Under the pieces are notes generated by a model. The model worked only from the letters and a program-made list of their open reading frames with translations. It had not been told where the DNA came from and ran no database searches. A program made the translations under genes and the position numbers. A DNA stretch of 64,000 bases from an uncultured Clostridia bacterium (GTDB taxonomy: Bacteria; Bacillota; Clostridia; TANB77; CAG-508), in assembly GCA_948934525.1 (NCBI GenBank), contig CAQZSK010000002.1, positions 1-64,000 on the forward strand, given 5' to 3'. Position 1 is the first letter of the stretch, and each line of letters begins with the position of its first letter. Positions 53,947-63,842 of the stretch are shown one piece after another.

Positions 53947-56076
53947 ATGGCAAGAAGAACGAAAGATACTAATCGAAAAAGGGGAAAAGGGACATCTTTT
54001 ATGAAGAATGTCCTTGTTCTCATGTTCTCTCAAATTATGGTAAAGATACTAGGATTTATTTATAAATTAGTTATTACCAATTTTGAAGGATTTGGAGATA
54101 CGGGACTTGGATACTATTCAGCTGGCTATCAAGTGTATTCTTTATTATTAGCTTTATCTTCGATAGGAATTCCTAATGTTGTTTCTAAATTAGTTTCAGA
54201 AAGGGTAGCAATTGAGGATAATAAAGGAGCACAACGTATTTTTAAAATATGTATGACTTTTTTTACGGTTGTAGGACTTGTACTTTCTATTATTTTATAC
54301 TTTGGAGCAGAAACCATTGCAAAGGTAGTATTTAATGTACCAGATACAAAATATGTTATGCAAGTATTAGCACCAGCAGTTGTATTTGTAGCAGCATCAG
54401 CAGTATTTAGAGGCTATTTTGCAGGCTTGAATGACATGAAACCAACTAGCTATTCTCAGATTTTAGAGCAATTTTTAAATTGTATATTGTCTATTACTTT
54501 TGTTTATGCACTTATTGGAAAAGAGCCATATATTATGGCAGCAGGAGGTAACTTATCTACTACTTGTGCTATTGTACTTACTTTTATTTATTTAATTGCT
54601 TATTATAAGAGAAAGAAAATTAAAGTAAAAAGGAGACAGGTTTCTCCAGAGGCACGTAAAACAACAGGTCAGTTATTAAAAACAATTTTAGTAATGTCAA
54701 TTCCAATTACTTTTAGTTCTGTGATATCTATTATTAGTCCTTTGATTGATAGTACAACAGTTAGTAGGTGTATTCAAAGTGCATTTGCCAGTAGTTACCC
54801 TATTAAAGAAGAACTAGAAGCTTTTGCAATGAGTATGACTGGAATTTTATCAAAAGTAGATACACTAACTGCTTTGCCGATTGCAATTAATATTGCATTT
54901 TCAACAGCTTTAGTGCCAGTAATATCCACTTCTTTGGCTAAAAGGGATTATAAAACCGCGTCCAAAAGAATGACTTTTTCACTATTTTCATCCATATTAA
55001 TCATTATTCCTTGTGCTTGTGGTTTTATTGCTTTAGCACAACCAATTCTAGACTTGATTTATCCAACAGCTTCAGATGGGGCAAGTGTAATGATCCTGTG
55101 TTCTATCTCTATGATATTTGTGGCCTTAAATCAAACAATTAATGGTGGATTATATGGAGTAAATAAAAGCTATATCCCTGCAATAGCAATTGTTTTTTCT
55201 GTATTTATAAAAGTAGGACTAAATATTACTTTAATTAGTAATCCAGATATAGGAATTAACGGTTCAGGAATCAGTTCAATAGTAGCACAAAGTTTTGTGT
55301 TTTTTATTTGTATTGTAGCGCTTCATAAGAACCTAAGATTGAAATTTGAGTTTGGTAGAATGATAGTAAGTCCAATCGCAGCAGGTTTACTAATGGGAGG
55401 CTCAGTTTATTTAATTAATATGTGGCTAAGTGGAATAATGAGTAATTCTATTAGTACTATTCTTTCTATTATTTGTGGTGGTATAATTTATGTATTAGCA
55501 TTATTCTTAGGTAAAATTCTACAAAAAGAAGATATTTTAATGATACCTTTTGGAACAAGACTCTATCCTTTATTAGTAAAATTAAGGATTTACAGAGATG
55601 ATGAGAGTGAAGAAGAATTGGCAGTAGAAGGACCAGAAATAGAAGAAATATCAGAAAAAATGGTAAAAGACATAGAAACACAAAGAATTGAAATAGAGCC
55701 AATGGAAAATTTGCAGTCAGAATTAATGACTTCAGAAAAAGATAGAAAATATGATGATTCACAAAGAAGTGAAAGAGAAATTAAGCCACAAGATCAATGG
55801 GAACAAGAGGATGATAATTTCTTATTTAACTTGGATTTGAAAGAACAAATTCAAAGGCAAGTTCAGGAACAAGGAATACCAGACTTTGAAAAGGAAGTTA
55901 CCTTAATTTTTGATAGATCAAATAAATTTGAACAAAAAGTCCGTTTACTATTTGAAGATGAAATTTTAGAGACACCAAGAGAAAAAAGAAAGAAAGTTCC
56001 AAAGAAAAAGAAATCAGTAAGTCATAAAGAAAAGAAAATAAAGGATAATGGAAGAAAAGGCAAACATAGTAAATAG
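53947..56076 (+). CDS. SpoVB/MurJ-like polysaccharide flippase with long charged C-terminus
   Basis: 709 residues. The first about 540 residues form a MATE/MOP-type flippase with about 14 spans: 'LMFSQIMVKILGFIYKLVIT' and 'GLGYYSAGYQVYSLLLALSS' followed by I-G-I-P-N-V-V-S-K. That is typical of SpoVB and YtgP/MurJ. The last about 165 residues are hydrophilic, rich in Glu, Lys and Gln, ending in a basic 'KKVPKKKKSVSHKEKKIK' tail, and are not part of the family core. It is likely to move a lipid-linked wall precursor or polysaccharide across the membrane. It starts 17 bases after glyS. Paralogue assignment is uncertain. Confidence 0.85.
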   Translation: MARRTKDTNRKRGKGTSFMKNVLVLMFSQIMVKILGFIYKLVITNFEGFGDTGLGYYSAGYQVYSLLLALSSIGIPNVVSKLVSERVAIEDNKGAQRIFKICMTFFTVVGLVLSIILYFGAETIAKVVFNVPDTKYVMQVLAPAVVFVAASAVFRGYFAGLNDMKPTSYSQILEQFLNCILSITFVYALIGKEPYIMAAGGNLSTTCAIVLTFIYLIAYYKRKKIKVKRRQVSPEARKTTGQLLKTILVMSIPITFSSVISIISPLIDSTTVSRCIQSAFASSYPIKEELEAFAMSMTGILSKVDTLTALPIAINIAFSTALVPVISTSLAKRDYKTASKRMTFSLFSSILIIIPCACGFIALAQPILDLIYPTASDGASVMILCSISMIFVALNQTINGGLYGVNKSYIPAIAIVFSVFIKVGLNITLISNPDIGINGSGISSIVAQSFVFFICIVALHKNLRLKFEFGRMIVSPIAAGLLMGGSVYLINMWLSGIMSNSISTILSIICGGIIYVLALFLGKILQKEDILMIPFGTRLYPLLVKLRIYRDDESEEELAVEGPEIEEISEKMVKDIETQRIEIEPMENLQSELMTSEKDRKYDDSQRSEREIKPQDQWEQEDDNFLFNLDLKEQIQRQVQEQGIPDFEKEVTLIFDRSNKFEQKVRLLFEDEILETPREKRKKVPKKKKSVSHKEKKIKDNGRKGKHSK

Positions 56077-56114
56077 TAATTAAATGAATACGTAAAAATA
56101 TGATATTAAAAGAA

Positions 56115-56144
56115 AGGAGTACTCAAATATGAGTACTCTTTTTG
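56115..56144 (+). terminator. Terminator after the flippase gene
   Basis: GAGTACTC (56117-56124) and GAGTACTC (56131-56138) form a hairpin with loop AAATAT, followed by TTTTTG. Confidence 0.85.
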
Positions 56145-56192
56145 TTCTTGGAAAAGTTCAAAATATTAAGAGAATAAAATTTTTAATTAGAC

Positions 56193-56221
56193 TTTACTTT
56201 TTAAATGATTATAGATATAAT
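56193..56221 (+). promoter_or_regulatory. SigmaA-type promoter of ppdK
   Basis: TTTACT (56193-56198), 17-base spacer, TATAAT (56216-56221); leader of about 75 bases. Confidence 0.55.
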
Positions 56222-56305
56222 AGGAACAGTTTAGGGTAAAATATAACTCTATAAACTAAAGTATATTATTTTAAATAATATAAACAATTTTAAAGGAGGT
56301 TCTTT

Positions 56306-58930
56306 ATGAGTCAAAAGTATGTTTACTTATTCAAAGAAGGAAACGCAAATATGCGTGAACTTTTAGGTGGAAAAGGAGCTAATTTAGCAGAAATGACTAA
56401 TTTAGGTTTACCAATTCCACAAGGTTTTACAGTAACAACAGAAGCTTGTACAAGATATTATGAAGATGGAGAAAAAATTGCAAAGGAAATCGAAGATGAA
56501 ATTTTTGCGGCATTAGCCAAGCTAGAAGAAATAACAGGTAAAAAATTTGGTAATGTAGAAAATCCATTATTAGTATCAGTACGTTCAGGAGCAAGAGCTT
56601 CAATGCCAGGTATGATGGATACTATCTTAAACTTGGGACTAAATGAAGAAGTTGCAACAAGTATGGCACAGAAAAATGAAAGATTTGCTTATGATAGCTA
56701 CAGAAGATTTATTCAAATGTTTAGTGATGTTGTTATGGAAATACCAAAACCACTATTTGAAAAAGAAATAGATGCTATGAAAGAAAAAAGAGGAGTAAAA
56801 CAAGATACAGAATTGACAGCAGAAGATTTAAAAGAATTAGTAACAATCTTTAAAGGAATCTACTTAAAGGAACATGGAAGTGAATTTCCAAGTAATCCAA
56901 CAGAACAATTAAAAGAAGCTGTGAAGGCAGTATTCCGTTCATGGAATAACCCAAGAGCTATCACATATAGAAGATTAAATGATATCCCAGGAAGCTGGGG
57001 AACAGCCGTTAATGTTCAAGAAATGGTTTTCGGAAACATGGGAGATGACTGTGGAACTGGTGTTGCATTTACACGTAACCCAGCAACAGGAGAAAAGGCA
57101 TTATTTGGTGAATATTTAATGAATGCACAAGGTGAAGACGTTGTTGCAGGTATTAGAACACCACAACCAATTGCTACATTAGAACAAACTAATGCAGCAG
57201 CATATAATGACTTTGTAAAATATGCTAACCTATTAGAAAATCACTACAGAGATATGCAAGATATGGAATTTACTATTGAAAAAGGAAAGTTATTTTTCCT
57301 ACAAACAAGAAATGGTAAAAGAACTGCAAATGCTGCACTTAGAATAGCTGTAGAATTAGTAAATGAAGGAATGATAACAGAAAAAGAAGCTGTTTTAAGA
57401 GTAGAGCCAAACCAATTAGACCAATTATTACATCCAAACTTTGATCAAGCTAAATTAAAAGCTGCTAAGCCAGTTGCAAAAGGACTTGCTGCTTCACCAG
57501 GTGCTGCAACAGGTAAAGTTGTATTCACAGCTGATAGAGCAGTTGAATTACATGAAAAAGGAGAAAAAGACTTAATTTTAGTAAGACTTGAAACATCTCC
57601 TGAAGATATCGATGGAATGAATGTATGTCATGGTATTTTAACGGTTCGTGGTGGTATGACATCACACGCAGCTGTTGTTGCTCGTGGTATGGGAACATGT
57701 TGCGTAGCTGGTTGCGGAGAGTTAGTAGTAAATGAAGAAGAAGGAAACTTCAAAGATCCACAAGGAAATATATATCATGAAGGAGATTATATTTCATTAG
57801 ATGGTTCAACAGGAAATGTATATGGAGAAAAGATTGATACAGTAGAGGCTCAAGTATCAGGAGATTTTGCTAAATTAATGGGATGGGCAGATCAATATCG
57901 TCAAATGGAAGTTAGAACAAATGCTGATACTCCAAAAGATGCAGAAGTTGCATATAATTTTGGGGCACAAGGTATTGGATTATGCCGTACAGAGCATATG
58001 TTCTTTGCTCCAGAAAGAATCGCAGCTATTCGTGAAATGATTGTTTCTAAAACAGCAGAACAAAGAGAAAAAGCTTTAGCTAAAATTCTTCCAATGCAAC
58101 AAGGCGACTTTGAAGGCTTATTCAAAGCTATGAAAGGATATCCTGTAACAATTCGTCTATTAGATCCACCACTACATGAATTCTTACCTCATACAGACGA
58201 AGAAATTGAAAGCTTAGCAAAAGAAATGGGAATGAAATTCCAAGAATTAAAAGATATAGTAGTAAGTCTACATGAATTTAACCCAATGATGGGACATAGA
58301 GGATGTCGTCTAGATGTTACTTACCCAGAAATTGGAGCAATGCAAACAAGAGCAATTATTAGAGCAGCTATTAATGTAAATAAAGAAGGAATGAATGTTG
58401 TTCCAGAAATTATGATTCCATTAGTAGGAGAAATAAAAGAATTAAAATATGTTAAAGATATCATTGTAAAAGCAGCTGATGAAGAAATTGCAAATGCTGG
58501 TGCTACATTGAAATATGAAGTGGGAACAATGATTGAAATTCCTAGAGCAGCATTAACAGCTGATGAAATTGCAAAAGAAGCTGAATTCTTCTCATTTGGT
58601 ACAAATGATTTAACACAATTAACATTTGGATTTAGCCGTGATGATGCAGGAAAATTCTTAGGTTCTTACTATGAAAAGAAAATTTACGAATCAGATCCAT
58701 TTGCTAAATTAGACCAAACTGGTGTTGGAAAATTAGTTGAAATGGCTGTCAAAATGGGTAAAGCTACAAGACCTGATATTCATTTAGGAATTTGTGGAGA
58801 GCATGGTGGAAACCCACCTACAGTTGAGTTCTGCCATAATGTTGGTTTAACTTATGTATCTTGCTCACCATTCAGAGTTCCAATTGCAAGATTAGCAGCA
58901 GCTCAAGCAGCTATCAAACAACCTAGATAA
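56306..58930 (+). CDS. ppdK: Pyruvate, phosphate dikinase
   Basis: 874 residues, the standard length. N-terminal ATP-grasp ('LLGGKGANLAEMTNLGLPIP', 'SVRSGARASMPGMMDTILNL'). The swivelling phosphohistidine domain has 'GGMTSHAAVVARGMG' with the catalytic His. The C-terminal PEP/pyruvate barrel includes 'GLCRTEHMFF' and 'GICGEHGGNP'. It interconverts pyruvate, ATP and phosphate with PEP, AMP and pyrophosphate. The codons here are richer in optimal C-ending triplets, as expected of a highly expressed gene. AAAGGAGG ribosome site. Confidence 0.97.
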   Translation: MSQKYVYLFKEGNANMRELLGGKGANLAEMTNLGLPIPQGFTVTTEACTRYYEDGEKIAKEIEDEIFAALAKLEEITGKKFGNVENPLLVSVRSGARASMPGMMDTILNLGLNEEVATSMAQKNERFAYDSYRRFIQMFSDVVMEIPKPLFEKEIDAMKEKRGVKQDTELTAEDLKELVTIFKGIYLKEHGSEFPSNPTEQLKEAVKAVFRSWNNPRAITYRRLNDIPGSWGTAVNVQEMVFGNMGDDCGTGVAFTRNPATGEKALFGEYLMNAQGEDVVAGIRTPQPIATLEQTNAAAYNDFVKYANLLENHYRDMQDMEFTIEKGKLFFLQTRNGKRTANAALRIAVELVNEGMITEKEAVLRVEPNQLDQLLHPNFDQAKLKAAKPVAKGLAASPGAATGKVVFTADRAVELHEKGEKDLILVRLETSPEDIDGMNVCHGILTVRGGMTSHAAVVARGMGTCCVAGCGELVVNEEEGNFKDPQGNIYHEGDYISLDGSTGNVYGEKIDTVEAQVSGDFAKLMGWADQYRQMEVRTNADTPKDAEVAYNFGAQGIGLCRTEHMFFAPERIAAIREMIVSKTAEQREKALAKILPMQQGDFEGLFKAMKGYPVTIRLLDPPLHEFLPHTDEEIESLAKEMGMKFQELKDIVVSLHEFNPMMGHRGCRLDVTYPEIGAMQTRAIIRAAINVNKEGMNVVPEIMIPLVGEIKELKYVKDIIVKAADEEIANAGATLKYEVGTMIEIPRAALTADEIAKEAEFFSFGTNDLTQLTFGFSRDDAGKFLGSYYEKKIYESDPFAKLDQTGVGKLVEMAVKMGKATRPDIHLGICGEHGGNPPTVEFCHNVGLTYVSCSPFRVPIARLAAAQAAIKQPR

Positions 58931-58944
58931 ATATAGCTTATATT

Positions 58945-58984
58945 AAAAAACTGGAGTGTTATGAATAACGCTCTAGTTTTTTAT
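58945..58984 (+). terminator. Terminator of ppdK
   Basis: AAAAAACTGGAGTGTTAT and its counterpart ATAACGCTCTAGTTTTTT form a long hairpin ending in a T run. Confidence 0.85.
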
Positions 58985-59029
58985 ATTTAAAATTACTTTT
59001 TAATTTCCAATAAAAACTCCAAAGAATAG

Positions 59030-59057
59030 TTGTAATTTTTCAATTTATTGGTATAAT
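59030..59057 (+). promoter_or_regulatory. Promoter of the phosphofructokinase gene
   Basis: TTGTAA (59030-59035), 16-base spacer, TATAAT (59052-59057). Confidence 0.5.
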
Positions 59058-59100
59058 AAGAAAGGATTAATATATTGAGAAGAAACTAAGGAGGATATAT

Positions 59101-60243
59101 ATGATTAAAAAAGTGGCAATTTTAGCAAATGGTGGAGATGTATCAGGATTTAATGCTGTTATTAGAGCTATTATTAAAACAGCAGAAAATAATAATGTAG
59201 AATGTTATGGATTTATTGAAGGATATAAAGGACTATTAGAAAATAATTATGTACAACTATGTACTAATGCAACAGGCAATGCAATTGGTATTCTACCAAA
59301 GGGTGGATCTATTATAGGTTCATCTACTAACTCAAACGTTTTCAATTACCCAGTAGAAGAAAATGGAGAAATAGTTTATAAAGATTTATCAGATCAATGT
59401 GTTAAAAACATTAAAGAAGATGGTATTGACTGCTTATTTACCTTAGGTGGAGATGGAACACAAAAATCAGCAAGAGATTTAGCACTAAAAGGTATCAATG
59501 TAATAGGAGTTCCAAAAACAATTGATAATGATGTTGCATGTACAGAAATTACTTTTGGATATAATACAGCTGTATCAGTTGCAGCAGACGCATTGGACAG
59601 GCTTCACACTACTGGTGCAACTCATCATAGAATTATGGTATTAGAAGTTATGGGAAGATATGCAGGATGGATAGCATTAGAATCAGCTATTGCAGGAGGG
59701 GCAGATGTAGCATTAATACCAGAAATTCCATATGATATTAATAAGGCTGCACAAAAAATTATTAATCGTAAAAATAGAGGAAAAGAATTTAGTGTTGTTG
59801 TTGTTGCAGAAGGAGCAAAGCCAATGGGTGGAGACATTAGCATAAAGACAGTTAGAAATAATGGAAAAGGCGTTGATAATAATAAACTAGGTGGTGCAGG
59901 TGAAAAAGTAGCACAAGCATTACAGGAACTAACAGGATTAGAAGCTAGATGTACAGTTTTAGGATATATGCAAAGAGGTGGAACTCCTACAGCATTTGAT
60001 AGAGTGCTTTCTACTAAATATGGAGCAATGGCAATGGAATTGGCATTACAAGAAAAATTTAATGTATTAACAGTCATAAAAGACGGCAGATTAAATTATG
60101 TTCCATTAGAAGATGTAGTTGGAAATAACAAAGAAATAGGAGCCGTTTCAGGAAATACTCCTGAGAGCAATATAAGACAAGTTAATATGGAACATGATCT
60201 AGTTAAGACTGCAAGACATATAGGAATTAACTTAGGGGACTAA
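59101..60243 (+). CDS. pfkA: 6-phosphofructokinase (ATP- or PPi-dependent)
   Basis: 380 residues, longer than the 320-residue E. coli-type enzyme. 'LGGDGTQKSARDLALKG' and 'VPKTIDNDVACTEITFG' are the nucleotide/PPi-site regions; 'MGRYAGWIALESAIAGGADV' and 'VLGYMQRGGTPTAFDRVLST' bind sugar phosphate. The Gly in GGDGT favours ATP, while the Lys in PKTIDND is usual for PPi-dependent enzymes; the pair marks an intermediate clade, so the phosphoryl donor is not certain. The nearest gene, ppdK, makes pyrophosphate in the glycolytic direction reversed. AAGGAGG ribosome site. Confidence 0.92.
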   Translation: MIKKVAILANGGDVSGFNAVIRAIIKTAENNNVECYGFIEGYKGLLENNYVQLCTNATGNAIGILPKGGSIIGSSTNSNVFNYPVEENGEIVYKDLSDQCVKNIKEDGIDCLFTLGGDGTQKSARDLALKGINVIGVPKTIDNDVACTEITFGYNTAVSVAADALDRLHTTGATHHRIMVLEVMGRYAGWIALESAIAGGADVALIPEIPYDINKAAQKIINRKNRGKEFSVVVVAEGAKPMGGDISIKTVRNNGKGVDNNKLGGAGEKVAQALQELTGLEARCTVLGYMQRGGTPTAFDRVLSTKYGAMAMELALQEKFNVLTVIKDGRLNYVPLEDVVGNNKEIGAVSGNTPESNIRQVNMEHDLVKTARHIGINLGD

Positions 60244-60264
60244 AGTATAAAAAGGAGCGATAAT

Positions 60265-61974
60265 ATGATAGACTTTAAACAGAAAATAGCGCAGCAAATT
60301 AGTAAAGTAGCAAATTTACCAGAAGAAGAAATTTATGGATACATTGAAGTACCAACAGATGAAAAAATGGGGGATTTTGCTTTTCCTTGTTTTAAATTAG
60401 CAAAAGAGTTAAAAAAAGCACCTCAAATGATTGCTCAGGATCTAAAAGAGCAAATGACTTTTGAAGAAGGGCTAATAAAAGAAATTAATGTAGTGAGTGG
60501 ATATTTAAATTTTACAATCCAGAGTCAATCAATTGCAGAAATAGTACTAAAAGAAATTAATGAGAAAAAAGAGCACTATGGGGAAAGTACTATGGGACAA
60601 GGAAAGAATATTGTAATTGATTATTCAGCTCCAAATATTGCAAAACCTTTTCATATAGGGCATTTACGTTCTACTGTAATAGGAGGAGCCCTATATAAAA
60701 TACATAAAGCTTTAGGCTATCATTGTATAGGTATAAACCATTTAGGAGATTATGGAACACAATTTGGCAAACTAATTGAGGGCTACAAGTTATGGGGAGA
60801 AGAATATAATATTGAAGAGGATCCAATTAATGAATTAACGAAAATATATATTAGAATTAATAATTTGTGTAAAGAAGATGAAAGTGTTCTAGAAGCTTGC
60901 AGAGATAATTTTAAAAAGCTTGAAGAGGGAGACAAATATTGTACAGACTTATGGACAAAATTTAGAGAGCTAAGCTTGAAAGAATTTCAGAGAGTTTATG
61001 ATATGCTGCAAATAGATTTCGATTCTTGGAATGGAGAAGCTTTTTATGCTGATAAGATGCAAGAGGTTGTTGATATTTTGCAACAAAAGAATTTGTTAGT
61101 TCCTTCTGAAGGAGCAATGGTAGTAGATTTGAGCCAAAAAGATATGCCTCCTTGTATTATTGAAAAAACAAATGGTTCTACTACATATGCAACTCGTGAT
61201 TTAGCAGCAATTCTATATCGTGCAAGAACATATGATTTTACAAAAGCACTTTATGTTACATCTTATGAACAGATTCTACATTTTAGACAAATCTTTGAGA
61301 CCGCTAAAAATTTGAATTTGTCAGAAAAATATGCAAATGGATTGGTTCATGTACCTTTTGGAATGGTACAATTAAAAACAGGTAAGATGTCAACTAGAGA
61401 AGGAAATATTATTAAGCTAGAAGAGTTATTAAATGAAGCTATTTCAAGAGTAGAAGAAATTATGAAAGAAAAAAATCCTGATTTAGAAAATAGAGAAGAA
61501 ATTGCGAAGAAGATTGGTATTGGAGCAGTTATTTTTAATGATTTATATAATAGTAGAATTAAAGATGAAATTTTTGATTGGGATACTATGCTAAATTTCA
61601 ATGGAGAAACAGGCCCATATATGCAATATATTTATGTAAGAACCAAGAGTCTTTTAGAAAAAGCTGGATATATTCCAAATATTCAAGAAATAGATTTTAG
61701 TAAATTGAGTGATGAAGCTTCTATGAAAGTAGTAAAGCAAATATATAATTTTGGAGACAGCTTGAAACAAGCAGCTGAAAAATATGAACCATATATTATA
61801 GCAAGATATTTAATTGGATTAGCACAAGCATTTAGCAGTTTTTATAATGCGAATAAGATTCTTGGAGAAGAAAAGGTAATACAAGATGCAAGACTATATT
61901 TAACATATGCAACAGGAATTGTTTTGAAAATTGGAGCAGAGCTACTCGGCATTCAAATGCCCGATAGAATGTAA
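60265..61974 (+). CDS. argS: Arginine-tRNA ligase
   Basis: 569 residues. N-terminal Add domain, HIGH-like FHIGH in 'NIAKPFHIGHLRSTVIGG', KMSKS-like 'GKMSTREGNIIKLEELL', and the DALR anticodon-binding C-terminus ('EKYEPYIIARYLIGLAQAFS'). It charges tRNA-Arg. It is of interest because the arginine codon CGG appears unassigned here. AAAGGAGCG ribosome site, 22 bases after pfkA. Confidence 0.97.
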   Translation: MIDFKQKIAQQISKVANLPEEEIYGYIEVPTDEKMGDFAFPCFKLAKELKKAPQMIAQDLKEQMTFEEGLIKEINVVSGYLNFTIQSQSIAEIVLKEINEKKEHYGESTMGQGKNIVIDYSAPNIAKPFHIGHLRSTVIGGALYKIHKALGYHCIGINHLGDYGTQFGKLIEGYKLWGEEYNIEEDPINELTKIYIRINNLCKEDESVLEACRDNFKKLEEGDKYCTDLWTKFRELSLKEFQRVYDMLQIDFDSWNGEAFYADKMQEVVDILQQKNLLVPSEGAMVVDLSQKDMPPCIIEKTNGSTTYATRDLAAILYRARTYDFTKALYVTSYEQILHFRQIFETAKNLNLSEKYANGLVHVPFGMVQLKTGKMSTREGNIIKLEELLNEAISRVEEIMKEKNPDLENREEIAKKIGIGAVIFNDLYNSRIKDEIFDWDTMLNFNGETGPYMQYIYVRTKSLLEKAGYIPNIQEIDFSKLSDEASMKVVKQIYNFGDSLKQAAEKYEPYIIARYLIGLAQAFSSFYNANKILGEEKVIQDARLYLTYATGIVLKIGAELLGIQMPDRM

Positions 61975-62067
61975 AAAAATTTTAAAAAAATATATCCAAA
62001 TTAAAAACATTGTGATAGAATTAGAAATATGATATAGCAAAAAGTATAATTGCGAAAAGGAGAGAAT

Positions 62068-63435
62068 ATGAGAAAGTATTTTGGAACAGATGGAATTAGA
62101 AGAATTGCAAACACAGAGCTTTCACCAGAGTTAGTTTATCGTGTTGCAAAGGCAGGTGCCTATGCTTTAGCAAAACATAGTGACCATATACCTACTATTT
62201 TAATTGGAAGGGATACTAGAATTTCAGGTACTTTAATTGAAAGTGCTATGACAGCAGGATTTTTGAGCTATGGAGCAAATGTAAAAAGTTTAGGAGTAAT
62301 TCCAACTCCAGGAGTTGCATATTTAACAAAAAAATTAAAAGCTGATGCTAGTGTTGTTATTTCAGCATCACATAATACCTTCGAGTTTAATGGGGTAAAA
62401 TATTTTAGTAATAAAGGAATGAAAATTCCAGACGAGATTGAAGAAGAAATAGAAGAAATGATGGATTCTGAAAAACTTAGTGATTTTACAGCAGTTAATG
62501 AAAAAATTGGAACAGCAGAGGTAAGAACAGATCTTTTAGATGAATATGTATATTTTTTTAGAAAAAACTTTGAAGAAGAATTTGAAGAATATGATAGAGA
62601 TGATTTTGTAGTAGCAATAGATACTGCTAATGGTGCTACATCAGTTGTTGCTGATAAAGTGTTTACAGCATTAGGAATTAGACATTATATTATGAATGAT
62701 ACGCCAAATGGTGTTAATATCAATGAGAATTGTGGTTCGACACACTTAGATACGCTAAAAAAATATGTAGTAGAACATAAGTGTAATTTAGGAATTGCTT
62801 ATGATGGTGATGGTGATAGATGTTTAGCTGTCGATGAAAATGGAAATGAAATTGATGGAGATATATTATTGGCTATTATTTCCAATTATATGAAAGAAAA
62901 AGGAACTTTAAAAAATAATGCAATAGTTGCGACTGTTATGAGCAATCTAGGTTTGAAGAAATATGCAGAATCAAATGGATTAGATTGTATTCAAACCAAA
63001 GTAGGAGATAGATATGTATTAGAAGAAATGCTTAAGAACGGCTATAATATTGGAGGGGAACAATCTGGACACGTTATCTTTTTAGACTACAATCCAACAG
63101 GAGATGGTATATTAACTTCTCTAATGTTAATCAGAGTAATGCTAGAAAAGAAAAAGTCTGCTTCTGAACTATGCAAAATTATTAATATCTATCCACAAGT
63201 ATTAATTAATGCCAAAGTATGTAATAGTAAAAAAGAAGATTATAAAAATGATTTAGATATTAAAAATGCAATACAGAGCTTGGAAAACGAATTCTCTGGA
63301 AATGGCAGAGTATTAATTAGACCGTCAGGAACAGAACCTTTAATTCGTGTTATGATAGAAGGAGAAGACAAAATTTATATGCAAAAGAAAGCAGAAGAGT
63401 TAGTTCATCTAATTGAAAAGAAGTTAGGTAACTAA
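62068..63435 (+). CDS. glmM: Phosphoglucosamine mutase
   Basis: 455 residues from the ATG at 62068 (AAAAGGAGAG upstream). Begins 'MRKYFGTDGIRRIANTELSP'. The phosphoserine loop 'VVISASHNTFEFNGVKYFSN' has Thr where many GlmM have Pro. The Mg site 'IAYDGDGDRCLAVDENG' and the sugar motif 'GGEQSGHVIF', then 'RVLIRPSGTEPLIRVMIEGE', are intact. It turns glucosamine-6-phosphate into glucosamine-1-phosphate for wall precursor synthesis. Confidence 0.96.
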   Translation: MRKYFGTDGIRRIANTELSPELVYRVAKAGAYALAKHSDHIPTILIGRDTRISGTLIESAMTAGFLSYGANVKSLGVIPTPGVAYLTKKLKADASVVISASHNTFEFNGVKYFSNKGMKIPDEIEEEIEEMMDSEKLSDFTAVNEKIGTAEVRTDLLDEYVYFFRKNFEEEFEEYDRDDFVVAIDTANGATSVVADKVFTALGIRHYIMNDTPNGVNINENCGSTHLDTLKKYVVEHKCNLGIAYDGDGDRCLAVDENGNEIDGDILLAIISNYMKEKGTLKNNAIVATVMSNLGLKKYAESNGLDCIQTKVGDRYVLEEMLKNGYNIGGEQSGHVIFLDYNPTGDGILTSLMLIRVMLEKKKSASELCKIINIYPQVLINAKVCNSKKEDYKNDLDIKNAIQSLENEFSGNGRVLIRPSGTEPLIRVMIEGEDKIYMQKKAEELVHLIEKKLGN

Positions 63436-63503
63436 TAAAATGAATACATAAGGAAAAAAGAAAATTTAAAATTATGAAGGAAAACAAAGGAGGAAATGGA
63501 ACA

Positions 63504-63842
63504 ATGCCAGTTATTAATTTTACAAACCCAACACTCATTTTATTAGGAGTAATATTATTTTTATTAGTATTATACTTGGGAAGAGAGGTTAAAAAAGCTT
63601 GGGTTATAGGAATCATGCTTTTTGTGTTCCTAGGTTTATTAATCGGACATGCAGTTGAGTTTGCTACTTTTGCAAGTAAGGGTGGGGAACTTTATGAAAC
63701 ATTGCTTATTTGTTCAACCGTAGATTTAATATTTATCTTTTTATCTTTTATTTCTTATTTGTGGGTAGATGATATAGAGACCAAATTAGGAAAAAAGAAG
63801 AGTATTGACAATAGCTTAGAATGGTTTTGGAATAAAGTTTAG
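63504..63842 (+). CDS. Small membrane protein, unknown
   Basis: 112 residues from the ATG at 63504 (AAAGGAGG upstream; an in-frame ATG at 63474 precedes that site). Three hydrophobic spans (about 10-24, 29-48, 63-85). The end 'DDIETKLGKKKSIDNSLEWF' is cytosolic and basic. No family recognised. It lies between glmM and metG and is co-directional with both. Confidence 0.6.
   Translation: MPVINFTNPTLILLGVILFLLVLYLGREVKKAWVIGIMLFVFLGLLIGHAVEFATFASKGGELYETLLICSTVDLIFIFLSFISYLWVDDIETKLGKKKSIDNSLEWFWNKV

Noticed and set aside
63080..63130. GlmM as inactive because of Thr in the SASHN loop
   Set aside because: The phosphorylated Ser, Asp ligands and sugar-binding motifs are all intact, and the position after Asn varies in the family.
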